A stretch of 64,000 nucleotides of DNA from Ifrita kowaldi (taxonomy: Eukaryota > Chordata > Aves > Passeriformes > Cinclosomatidae): contig VZRS01015011.1 of NCBI GenBank assembly GCA_013398055.1, positions 207,330-271,329 on the forward strand, in the 5' to 3' direction. The translations under genes and the position numbers were made by a program. Under the pieces are notes generated by a model. The model made no database searches. It was given only the letters and a program-made list of their open reading frames with translations, and had not been told where the DNA came from. Positions 1 to 12,500 of the stretch are shown in pieces (positions within the stretch are counted from its first letter, which is position 1; each line of letters starts with the position of its first letter).

Positions 1-361
1 TGAATAGCTAATCTCCTGTCTGAAATCAGTATGATTCCATCCTTTGTGAAAGTCTAGTCTTTAGTCACTCATTCTTAGCAGCAGTGGCACCCAAGCAACT
101 GTCCAGTGCTGTCATTAAAATGATACCTTCATGTCATTCTTACTAAATCTGAGCATATCGAGAGTTTCAGAGATGTGACTGGACCTGAAAAACTTACGGA
201 CTGATGATGTTGCAGTGATTACTGAAGGGAAATTTGCTGGTAAACAAGTCAGAGGGGAATTAAGCCTTGATTTTAACAATAATATGTATAAATAGTAAGA
301 TAAGGAAAAATCAACTACTGTTTTCAAAAATGGGATGGACACAAAGCTAATTTCCCTTTAC
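1..361 (-). other. DNAH5: Intron downstream of window exon 48
   Basis: This is AT-rich intron sequence past the GTAAAG donor at 356-361. I see no exon, repeat family or other feature in it. Confidence 0.8.
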
Positions 362-575
362 CAAAAATTTTGTCAATGGAAGAATTAGAAGGCAGAGTAC
401 AGTTGAACACCGAAAATTGTCTCTTCAGCCTCTGTGGAATGTCATTGCGACCTCCTCCAGGGTGGATCATGGCAGCCAAAAACTGAATGTCCACAATGTT
501 GGTAAATTCACCAGGTTTTTCCAGGTTATATAGTCCTTTCTGTTCCATCAGTTGCCTAACTATCTCATTCGTGAC
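362..575 (-). CDS. DNAH5: DNAH5 window exon 48 (residues 2655-2726), AAA3, last exon in window
   Basis: The exon is 214 nt, from phase 0 to phase 1, with donor GTAAAG. It contains VTNEIVRQLMEQKGLYNLEK, VDIQFLAAMIHPGGGRNDIP and QRLKRQFSVFNCTLP. The gene continues below position 1, because the next exon (beginning with the VIG segment of AAA3) is not found in 1..361. Confidence 0.96.
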
Positions 576-3500
576 CTGTAAAATAACTGGGTTTTATATA
601 ACAGAATACTACACAACTGAACGAAATACAAAGCATACTTATATATTTGAAAGACCTAACAAAGAGTATAACATTATTTTGTCCCCTCTGCTTATTTGCT
701 TCAGGATAAAAATGCACTGGTAGGAATAAGCACATTTGGTAACATATATGGATAAAAATTGTGGGAGTAGAGGCGTACCCTACTTGAGAACTAATCATTC
801 ATACTACAATTTATTCTCACTTGAATGCTGCATGATTTCCATTACTTTTGGAAATACTTCTCCCTTTTAACACAAAATTTCCAGTTTGTTCTAATCAAGC
901 CCAAACTAATGCATCTTTGCATGTTTCAAATGATACAAAATATTTGTTTTAAGCTTCCTATGTAACGATCACAAGCATGGTTTTCAAGCTGAAAACATAG
1001 AATTACTTCCATATGAAAGAGTGCAAGATCATTTTCTTTAACCATGAATGGATACCCGACATTTCTGTTTGACAAGCTGAAAACACCCCACAGGGAGTAC
1101 ATCCTACAGCTATACTTCTATAGAAATTCTAACAGTAGTTTCCAAAGATATATACTTCAGAATAACCTTAACAATACACATAATGATTACTTCCATTTTA
1201 TCTAAGGCAGAGAAGACACTTCTTACCTCTTAGGTTTCACAGTATTTTAATTATTGCCCACAATGTCAGTTTGCTATCACAATTTACGTGCCAAAGACAA
1301 CTTCTTTTTAATTATAAAATGAGTGCTGTTAAAAAACATTATTAAAATTATACAGACGTGTTTTAAGGAGTACTTAAACTGCTTCTTGCAGTGAGTATAT
1401 TTATTCTCAATCAATTCCTGACAAAGTACTGTAGATGGGTTCTTTAAAAAGACTGTTCAAAATTAGAGTACTGCGTATCAAATTTACCCTCTTCTGAATG
1501 ATTGAGAAGCCAATTTTACGGCGTAGCAAGAAAAGAAAAAATAAGTCTTTTGTCTTATTTTTTCTTCTTTTGCAAACTAACCTGATCTCCCCATTCATTG
1601 ATTATGGGCATGTTCACATCATCAATGAAGACTGTCATCTTTTTGCCTGCAGGTGGACCGCAAGTTGTGCCCATTCGCTTGTCCACGTAACTCTCTATCG
1701 TACGCTGTTAGAAAGCAATTAGCAGCATAGTTACAAAGAGCACTTCATTTCATACATGATTCAATCACTTAAACATATTGATGGTTCTGTTACATAGAAT
1801 TGTACTGAGTGAGGTTTAGGCAAGGCATCCGGAGGCAATGCTGGAGGTAATTGCACTAGTTCAACTGGAATTTCTGAAATCCCAAGCTACACAGCACTAG
1901 GCTGGTGTCTACAGTAGAAAACCACACCTAACAGTTTCATAAATCCGAATAAGTTTCAAACATTTCTTTCATTTTATTCATTTATCAGAAAAATTGATGA
2001 TTGCTAGCAACAAAGATTAAATTGAAGATGAAATTCTGGAAGACCTTTCCAGCAGCTATCAGTGTACTTCATAAAAGCATCCATTGATAATTAAACTTAT
2101 ACATAAATACACTTGATGAGATAATTTTGCCTAATGGTAGACTTACCACTACTGTTCTTCTCATCATCTTTCCATTTCTCTGTTCTTCTTAAGGTCCAGT
2201 TTGAATTTACTCTATACCAACTGAAAGCTCACTTAACCATACACAATTATTCTTCAGCGTAAACCTAAATGTCTGCATTCTTACACTATCCCTAGGCTCC
2301 TGTCTTCCAACACAAGTGGCATCAGTTAGACCGAGATTTTAAGAAGTTAATTTTAAAGCACGTGTCACAACAGAATGTTTTGATCTAGATTGTTAACAGA
2401 GAATTGACTCAGTCTTGCATATCTATTTCAGATGGCCTGACCATCAGACTCTCATCTATCATCAATTAAATCTACATTTATTTTATAAAAATATGTTACT
2501 TTTTGTTTATAGCCCAAAAAATAGAAGGAAAAATCCTAGGAAATTTAGACCAAAATTACATTATTGTATATTATCTAACATGTTAGTAGTTTCTACTATG
2601 GTATAGAGGCAGATGATAGGTGATTCATCAAGCTTATAGACAGCACTTACAGCCCAGACAGTGCTTTGGCCTGGCATACCAGACTACATTGAAAATATTT
2701 CCCAAATACTTTGCCAGGAGGTTAAAGACACTTGAAATAATTCAAATTAGGTTGGGAGAAATTTGGACAGGCAATACAGTTCAGAACTGAAGCATTTGTA
2801 GTAGTATGTAGAGCAGCTGCACTGCATGTGTTACTTTTTTAATAAGTAATTGAAATGACTGAAAGTTAAATTGCAGACAGCACACTTTTAATGACAGATT
2901 GTTGTGGGTAGCACTTATTTCCCCCATGGTGTTTAGTGAAGTCTAACAGCTCTTCCTGGTTAGTGAGAACGGATATATTTGAGACAAAACATAACATATG
3001 ATGAAGAAAATAATATGCATGGTATTGTAGAAGTTCAAGAACAGCTCAATAACTACTGAAAAAGTTGAAAGGAACAATTTATTTACAGAGGTCTTAAATC
3101 ATGTGTTAGGACACTTGGATCATTTGAACAGGTGCTTTTTTATTGTTCAGAATCACTTCCAGAAGCATCCTCCTGGCAAATTATCAGAACATTTTCTGAT
3201 CCATCCATCTTGTATGAGAAGATTAATCACTACTATACCTGGAAAATTAATGGGGTCGTTGCAGATGAAAAATTTAAACTCTTAGTCATGTGGCTTTCAG
3301 GGTTATATTTTGACATAAAACCTTTGACAATAACAGTCTTTGCAGTTCCTTGCTCACCAATTAGTAGGACAGCCTAGACAAAGACAACATTGAAATAAAA
3401 TGAAACACAAGAGCTGTGTGTCTTGGCAAAGGCTCAACAATCCCATTTATCTTTTAAACAGAAAAGAAACTAGAAAAGTTATGTAAAGTGAATTCTTAAC

Positions 3501-6500
3501 AAGAGACATGTAGAAGTAAAATTGTTAATGTCTCATAGATTTTTGCAGGCCTGACAAGTTAAAAATATTTGCAGTTAATGGTCATGACAGTCAGCACAAT
3601 CAAACTAGCAAGAGAAGGAGTTAATTATTTGAAAAAGGGTTTAATCACCTAGAGACTCAATATCTGTAAAATTTTAATTGTTTATGTGACACAGTCTTGG
3701 TGATGGATTGCATAACCTAAAACTACATAAATTCTGTAACTGCCCCATGCAGGCAGAGTTCAATCAGCAGAATCAGATACGAGCCTCCTGATCTATGTGC
3801 TTCTCCCTCTCCCATCGGTACATGAAAATATTGGTTCTGTTCTGACCTGATCTCATGTGCAATTACAGTTATTTCCACTACAGAAAGAAGGGGTGAGGGG
3901 AAGACAAAAAAGTCTGGAAGCAGTGACTATTCAAGAGTTCAAGTATATTTGCATGAATATAGCCTCTGGAAACACCATTTCATATTGAAAAAAAATTAAG
4001 TTCTTCCTTTTCAATAACATATTATTTCCCTACTAACCTAGAACTTTTATCATGTGTACTGTTGGCACTGCTTTGATATGAAATACAGAAAAAGTACCTT
4101 GCCCTGTTTTGCTATGGTTTCGATAAGGAAATCCATTCTCACATTGTCAACATTAGGCACAAGAATTGAGCCATACTCTGGTGTACCACTACTGGGATAT
4201 ACATACTCTTCAACTTGTGTATTCCAGTGCATCCATGTACCTAATAAGAAAGAAATTAAGTTAATACTTTAGAAATACAAGGCATCATAGCTTCCCTTAT
4301 TTTCAATTGAGTTGACTCATCTGTCTGTGCTTCTGTCGCAGGTACAGCAGTCCCTCTCTGTGTATTCAGACTAAAATTTACAGAATCATATAATCATAGA
4401 ATCCCTCAAGTTGTATCTAAGAGGCTTACTCCTCTGTCCTACATAAATCATGACAAAGACAAGGATTATCGGGTTTTGTTCACTTGACAATTCATCACCA
4501 CAAAGTCCATGCAGCTTTTTGTAGCAATATATCCACATTCTGACTTCTCACTGGAAACGGTGAAAAAGCTAAACACAATACCACCGGTAAAGTATAGCTG
4601 TAAAACAGAACTTGCTGAGGGACACAAAAGAAGGTAAGCTACAAAATACTTCTGAAGTAATTCTCTAAAAACAGCACAGTTTAAAAATAACTTTTAAATT
4701 TTACCCCACATCACCCTGCTGAGTTACTAACCATCAGATGCCACATAATAATCAAACATGGTATCTTCACTGCCTTCTGGGATACAGGGAAGATCAAGCT
4801 TTACAGTTGCATGGTTTTGAAGCCAGTATTCCATTTTGCATCTGTCCTCCAGCTCTAGCAATGCTCCTACACTCCACATGAGAGAGAAGATGTACAGCCT
4901 TTCCAAGTACTTTGGAGTCAGCTCCCCACCTTGCTCCTGAAGAATTGAGTTAGGTTTTAATTTTCAACAGCCTGAAAACTCTACTTGATAATCATTAGTA
5001 ACATCAGACTAGAAGTCTTCAGTCATATTTTAATTTAGAGATGTCTTCAATGATCAGACAGAATCAATATAAACAGATAAAAAATCACTCAAAAATAAAA
5101 ACAGGAAAACTGCCAATGCATGCTCCATGTGCTTAACATAAACCAGTGCTTAACATCAAGTCCAAGTATGAGATTGTGAGAGAGGTTACATCCCAGCTAT
5201 TACTTTCTAAAGAAATAGAATGTATTCCTTACTAACCTCCATATTCATTGACATTCCATGTCATCAAAGAATCCCTCTCTACAAAACTTCGTTACTTAAA
5301 AGTATCTCCAACATGTTAAGCATAGGTAAAAACATTCATGCTACCTACCTTAGGTGGGATAAGGCCCTGGATCATATTAATGCTCTGCATAATCACAAAG
5401 GCTTCCAACATCTCAGTCTTGCAGTGCAGAGACTGAATGCTGAAGCGGTACAAGTCTGGGAATGTTGAAGAATACAGCTGACGTAGAATTTCAGACTCTT
5501 GCAAAGAACATCTCTTCAAAAATCCCTGTTGCAAAGCATATCAAGAGAACAAATTTAGTTCCCAATGCAAGTCTCAGTAAATTCAAGTATAGCAATTCAA
5601 AAGGTTCAGGAAGCATGAAATGTTGATTTCTTGGGGGGAAAATGGGAGAATGGGGGTCGAGGTAATTAGCAGAAAGTCAAATGTATGCATAGCCAAGTAT
5701 GCATAATTCCTACTGGATGTTAAAGATTAAGAGAACTAAAGAGAAAAAGCTGTGTTCGACAGCACAAAAATCATTCTTTTCAAATATTTTTTAATCACAA
5801 CAGCTGTGAAAGGCATTCAAAAACTCTGATAAAAAACTACATAATATGTATTGAACACAAATTTGATTTATTCTACACATTATTTCTAACACGGATAGAG
5901 GATAACCCGAAAGACCTAGCAGATGTACAAAAAATGTCAGGCTACCAGGGGGCAGGTCTGCTGGTGTGTATAGTGTTTTTATTGTGTATCTCGGTATCTG
6001 TAATGGTTGATAAACAAAACCTAAGTAAAACTACCAATTTCTTAAGACCATAGAACAGGATTCATTCTTTGATGCCGTTCAAAGTAATAACATGATTCGT
6101 GGAGCTACCTTGAAGTTTTCTCTCATCTGCATGGAAGAATACTTCTCATTTACATCCCATAAATTTATTTCCTACATAAAATACAATCACCAGCAAAAAC
6201 ACTTTCAGATTCTTCCCCAAAACTCAAACTAAAATTCGGAACAAATTGAAATCAAATAAATTTCCTTTAAACCAAGGATGCTTTTCTCTTATGAGAGTAG
6301 TTAAAACTGGAACAGGTTTCTCAATGAGCTCCTGGAGTCTCCATCTCAAAACTCAACAGGACCTCTGCAGCTCCCTCTAGGCTGACTCGACTAAGGTTAT
6401 ATTCAACAACATTATCTCTGGAGGCCCCTTCCAAGCTCAACTATATTGTGCTTCTATGAGTCTTTCTACTACCTTCATAGTATTTTGAAATTCTTTTACT

Positions 6501-9500
6501 TCTTTTACTATTTACTTTTTATTTACAAAGTAAATAAACTTTGGGACTGATTACAAATAGTAATTATTTGTTAAAATAAAAAATTTATTACAAATTACAT
6601 ATGTGAAGCACCTTTCTAGAAATGGGTATGTAGAAAAAAAAGTGATAAGAGTTAAACAGCAGATGTACTTAAAACAGATATCCAAAAATTCACTGTTCAA
6701 AAAAATATTAAGGGTAAATAGAAATTTTGCTTTGGAGCGGGTTGATGAGTAATGGATCAAATACCTCTGATCACTTTGCAAAATCTTCTTAAGAAGCACA
6801 TTACACAAGAACAGCAACATGAAAAGTTTGAGAACTATTTCACTGAACTTGGAAGTTGCATATGTCATAATACTGCATCGCAGTAGGCAGCTATATTTAG
6901 TTGTTTGAAAATAGTAAGGATTGAAAATATAAATGTATAGAACAACTTCCTGAGTTATCCATATTAAAGAAAGATCTTTAATTATTTTTTAAAGTTTTTC
7001 TGAGATATCAACAAATACTTCATTTCATTCAGCATCTGAGAATTAACAAGGTTAACATCTATCCTGACCTGTTGGAATATGCAGACTATTGCATTACAAA
7101 ATGGATTTAAAGGGAGGTATACTGACAAGCCATCAAGATATTTTATTTATGAAGTAAGACCAAACAAAAAAAAAACCAAATAAATGCTATTGGATCAAAT
7201 TTTAAATAACTATAGGCTGCAATTTTATAGCCAATTTTTTCAAGGGGGAAAGGAAGGGAAATTGGAAAGGTTACTTCATGGTGAAATTAACATAATTTGG
7301 TTTATGTTATCCAAAATTTAAAAAAAAAAAAGAAAAGTTTATTTTCTTTAGACTGTTGCTATCCCCAAAATATACTAAAATCATAAGGTTATGGATTAAG
7401 GAAAACTAGTTTTATACAACACATCAACACAAATAAATTTAGCCTGCATCTCACTTTAAAGTGAGAAGGCAAATCATGAGTGATAATGCAAAATAAAATG
7501 CTTTTTTTTTTCTGCTGTCTTTGAAGCTGAATCTTTAGCACAATTTACATATCCAAGAAGTGGTTGTCTGCAAACTAAGCAATTACAAGGAGGCAGAGCT
7601 GTGAGAACCTAACATCAGTAGACCCTATGCAGTGTTATAAGCACAGAAAGGAACAACACAAGTGGAATCTCAGGGGAGCCACTGTCCTAGATGCATAATT
7701 TACACTTACACTTTCCCAAATATCCATATTAGTTTAAAAATTTTTTTAAAAATAAAACTTGGCAGTAACATACATAAGGCACTTTTGTTGACTGCATGTA
7801 TTTGCATTGGTAAAACTGAAGTTTTACCAGCCAATTTTTTTAGGAAACTTGTTAAACACTGTTTTCATAATAAGAATACAAATATTTTAGACTTGGCAAA
7901 GGAACTTCTTGAATGAATTAGCAATGATTCTCTGGTGTTGCAGAGACCTGTGACTGAGCAGACAGTTCCATGTGATTTAATATCATTCTAGAAAGAAAGA
8001 GCTTTAAACACTAGTAGAAAAATAGAGTATCAGCCCTCTGCAGCAACCCTTAGTTCTTCACAAGCTGCAAACCTCCAAGTTTGCAACAAGTCAACAGGAC
8101 ATGGGTGCTTCCAACACAGGCCTGAAGTAAAAAAAAATCAGAAACCAACTTTTTTTTTAACTGCTATTGTCTCAATTATTTTCTTAAAATGGAAGAAAAC
8201 TGGGCTTAAGTGCTAAAAGCTTTGTTGAAATATACTACTGTGGAGCATTAGGTAGATTCTTGGGAACACTCATATTTTATCTTTACCAAGATTTTTGCTA
8301 CATGGAAAAAAAATTGTATGCTCAAGTCTCAGAATTTGTTACTCGTATTGTTACAAGCATTCTGTCAAGATTAGGATATAGTTTTACTGGGTTTTGGAAG
8401 ATGAAAAAAAAGACTTTATAAATCACTTTGGTATTTCAGTATGGTATATGCTGGCTTTTGACTCCAAAACACACCTAAAACATGTTCTGTTTTTCGGAAT
8501 TATTCATTCCATGCCAGAGAGACAGTAACTACTGCCTGGATCTTCAGATACTTTGCTTCTAGGGATGTTAACAGACAACCAAGTAAAACATCAATTTTAA
8601 AATTACATGCTTTGATGTATTGACTTTATTTCTGGTTCTAAATCCCAACTGCAATAAATTTTAAGAAATATCAAGAAAATTTATATTTTCTTGAGGTTTC
8701 AAGTTCCCTGAATCAACTTGTTTACTCTTTCTTCCTCCTCGGTCTGAAGCTGTATTATGGGCTGCTAGGTAGTTAGTATTTTAACAACTGATTTGTCCTT
8801 CAATTGCATAAAATACTTTAATCACAAATTTGTCCCAAAGCAAAATAGCCATGTTTTTAAAACTGTAATATGTTACCTATGTTCTTAAAAAATTATTCAC
8901 TCTTGTATAAACTATCAGAAACATTGCTATTTTATGTACTGACCTAGAAGGTATACAGAATAAAAGGTATTTCATAGCAAAAGGCACAAAAACAAGTCCT
9001 AAAGAAACAACAGTGAAGAGCTGAATAAGTAACCAGTAAAACTTTCAGTACAGACACAGACACTTAGCTATTGTACCTCAAGAATAGGACTCCAGTTGAG
9101 AACTGATGAGCTCATGAACACCATCCCATTTCTTGAAACTGTTGCTGGAGAAGCATTATCAATATTATGAGGCTCAAAGACTATTTTGCAATTTGGCGCC
9201 ATAGGTATTCGATCACCGTTTGCTAGTGTTAGAGTTCTGTTGTCATCCAGGACAGAATTAAGGTTCTCAATCCAAATAGCATCAACTGGACCATCAAGAA
9301 CTATCCAGATGTGGTCACCTATAATTCAACATAACAGATAAAAAGGCCTGTGGATGAAGTGCTAGTTTTTTTCCAAGGACCAGTTTCTTATGCCTGCAAA
9401 CAAATTTTTACCAAATTTTGAATTCAGGCACAAAGCTATGATCTCAGCTTTTAATACAATTACCACTTCCATCACTCAATTTCAGTTGGGTACTTCATTT

Positions 9501-12500
9501 TGTCACCTATTGATAATAATTATCCATTCTTCAGTGTATAAAGTGCCATCAGCGTAAGTCACCAGTTTTTAATACTCTGAAAGAGTTTCATGAATCCAGT
9601 CTTCAAGATAAGGTTTAGGTCAAGATAAATTAGGTTTATTTCAAGTTACATAAAACAACATAAAGAAGATAACAACTATAGATATATTCAAATTCAAACA
9701 CCATTTGTTTCCAACATGTTTTATAAATGTAGAGAAGTTAAATGAACACTTGAGAAATCACTCTTTCAAATAGCACGCATTCTTGTCATTTGTTCTGCCC
9801 CTAAACTTGATCCAGCTTCCTTTCAAGTTTTTCCATCACTTTCCATTTAGTAACAGAAATGTATTTTAAAGCCTGCCTCTGTTTCCTAGGAGGGTCTGGG
9901 TCTGTTCTGCTTGCCTCACTTTCGTACTGAGCAACAGACCCTGGCTGGAAAGAGATCCCATCTTGGCTTCTGGCTGCCCACCCCTTAGGGAGCAGACAGC
10001 CCCCCTGTGCATTGCTAGACAGCTCTTTAGTCAGAGATGGTCCATCTGCCTTCAGAGTCAGTCCTTATTGTGAAGGTCTAGGTGGCTTGGAGAGTTGCTA
10101 GCGTTGAACCAAGGAGATATGAAACAGATGATAAACTTTTTATATGTAGAGGGTTTTTATAGCTACAGTTCGGGCATCTCAAGCATGAAGTAGTATGGAG
10201 TCTGACTCATAAAGAGATATTACAGAACCCTTACAGAGTAAATCTGAGGAAGTCATGTGAATGTGCTAAAATATACTTCATCTTGAAGGAAAAGATTAAA
10301 AAATCAATAGTTAATGCTATGCTATATTCCCAAGGTTGCTACATTTCTAGATTTGAAACAAGCCTACCAACATTAAATTGAAAAGCATTTTCTATTTTGA
10401 AAGTATCTGTATTTTTGAAGACTAAGAATTTTAGTATGAAAATAGTGCAGTTAGTGTCAGGGTTTTCTTTTAGTTTTTCTTTTAAGACATAATGATAAGA
10501 TGGCATACTAATTTTCAGACAAAAAAAGGGAAGAATCCATCTAGCATGAAACTATCAAGGCTACTCTTTTAGTTAATATAGCAGTCTAAGAATGTATTTC
10601 AGCATAATTTTATGCAGAATTTGGTTGCCTAAATAGAATTATCAGGTGCAATTTGAGATGGACTATGCACACTGTATGTGCAGGGCTAGCTGGTATGACA
10701 CAACTGATGAGATTTATTTCCTTTTAATATGGCTACTGGAGAACAGGTAGAAATCCTGACAGCACCCAAATTTTTTATAGGATAGCAGTACTGGGGCAAC
10801 TGACTTTTACCTTCTACTTTTCTTCCATACAAGGGCCTAATATTCAAAAGAGAGAATTCAGTAAATGCAGTGAAATAGTACTTGTTACACTACACAGTTT
10901 GAGCACAAAGCATTTAGAATAGAGACTGTTAAAGGGACAGGAGTTCTTCCAGCAATTTCCCAATGCTTCCATGGAAGAAAAAAAAAAAGCCTGCTAGTGT
11001 GCTTTATAAAGATGTCCTGAAGCCTACGGTTTTTTCTTGTTTTGCTTTGAATGGAAGTCTTTTTCATTACACCTGTATTGGATGTGGTTGAACTGGAGTT
11101 CATTTCCCCACAGCAGCCCTCACAGTGCTGTGCTCTGCATTGGTGGCTGGAAAGGTGTTGGTAACGTACCAGGGCTTTGGGTACTGCTGGGCAGCGCTGG
11201 CACAGCATCGGTGCTGTCTCTTAACATTCCCCACATCGAGGGGCTGGGGGTGAGCAAGATCCTGGGAGGGGACACAACCAGGCCAGCTGACTCAAACTGA
11301 CCAAAGGGATATTCCACATTTTATGACATCAGCTCAGATATAAAAGCTAAGGAAAGGAGGAGGAAGGTGCGGCATTGGGTATTTGCAATGTTTGTCTTCT
11401 GGAGCAACTGCTATGAGTGCTGAAGCCCTGCTTCCCAGGGAGTGGCTGAACATTGTTTGCTGATTGGAAGTAGAGAACAAACCTTTTTTTTCTCTTTGCT
11501 TGTGCTCACACGAACTTTCGCTTTTACTTTAGTAAACTGTCTTATCTCAACCTATGAATTGTTTTCCGTTTATTTTCCTTCCCCTGTTCAGCTGGGAAAA
11601 GGAGTGGTAGTGCAACTTGGTGGGCACCTGGAGTCCAGCCAAGTTCAACCCATCACAATACCTTTCTTGGCTCTTAACGTTTTTCTCCAGAGCGTTGAAA
11701 ATATTCCATCTGTCCAATCATTTGTTGCCACATCAAGGCGTCCAAACATTTGTGGAGCAGTTATAGCTTTAGGATTCATTCTCATTTCACGGTGTGGCTG
11801 TCCACAATCTATGAAGGCAGATCACAATTATTTTTTGCATTTCTTTTCAGCAATAAGAGAACTCCGACAAATTCAAAGTCATTACACCCAAATGTATGTT
11901 TTAATATGCATTCACAATTATAAGAACTTGCATATATACTTGAAAAACTTCTTTTGCTATACAAAATTCATTAATTGGAGATATCATAAAAAGCAGAATG
12001 AAGTTCTGGAACTTTTGAAAGTACAAGTCACATTTCATAGCTTCATCGGGAACAGAAGAGCAGCAAGATGACATTTATTCAAGGTTTAGTTTAATATTTT
12101 GAAGGCTTATCAAAAAATACAGCTTTAAAAGCTTTGGTTTGGATGCACATTTTTAAAATCCAATGACTAAATACCAGACAGATGATTGATTGGAGGTTTG
12201 GAGCTTTTTGCCCTTCTGTGCACTTGCATACATCTTAGAATAGGTAAAGTATACGATATTGGCATATTCCTGTGAATTGTCTTAGACAGATAAATTCTAT
12301 CTAGCCATACCATGATCATATAACCTTTATTTTTATCTCATTAGCAACAGCTTAAAAACTACTATGCCAGTCATCTTTAGAAAACCCAATATTAAAACTT
12401 AACCAGGAGCCAGCAGTAAGATGTTGAAAGAAAGAGCTGAAAAAAGTACTTATTTTAAAAGATGTTCATTGTAATCAGATTTCACTAACACGTAATAGAA

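Larger units (their letters stand above)
5526..9076 (-). other. DNAH5: Intron 42, 3.55 kb
   Basis: The intron holds the CR1 fragment at 6305-6465 and the candidate 63-nt exon at 6109-6171. The rest is AT-rich unique-looking sequence, with no other feature seen. Confidence 0.8.

Noticed and set aside
6551..6868. 105-codon open frame on the minus strand in intron 42
   Set aside because: It is AT-rich and hydrophobic by composition, has no flanking splice logic and no recognisable protein.
11442..12071. 209-codon open frame on the plus strand
   Set aside because: It runs through the LTR and then antisense across DNAH5 exon 41. The protein has no recognisable domain, and the exon fully explains the conserved part.
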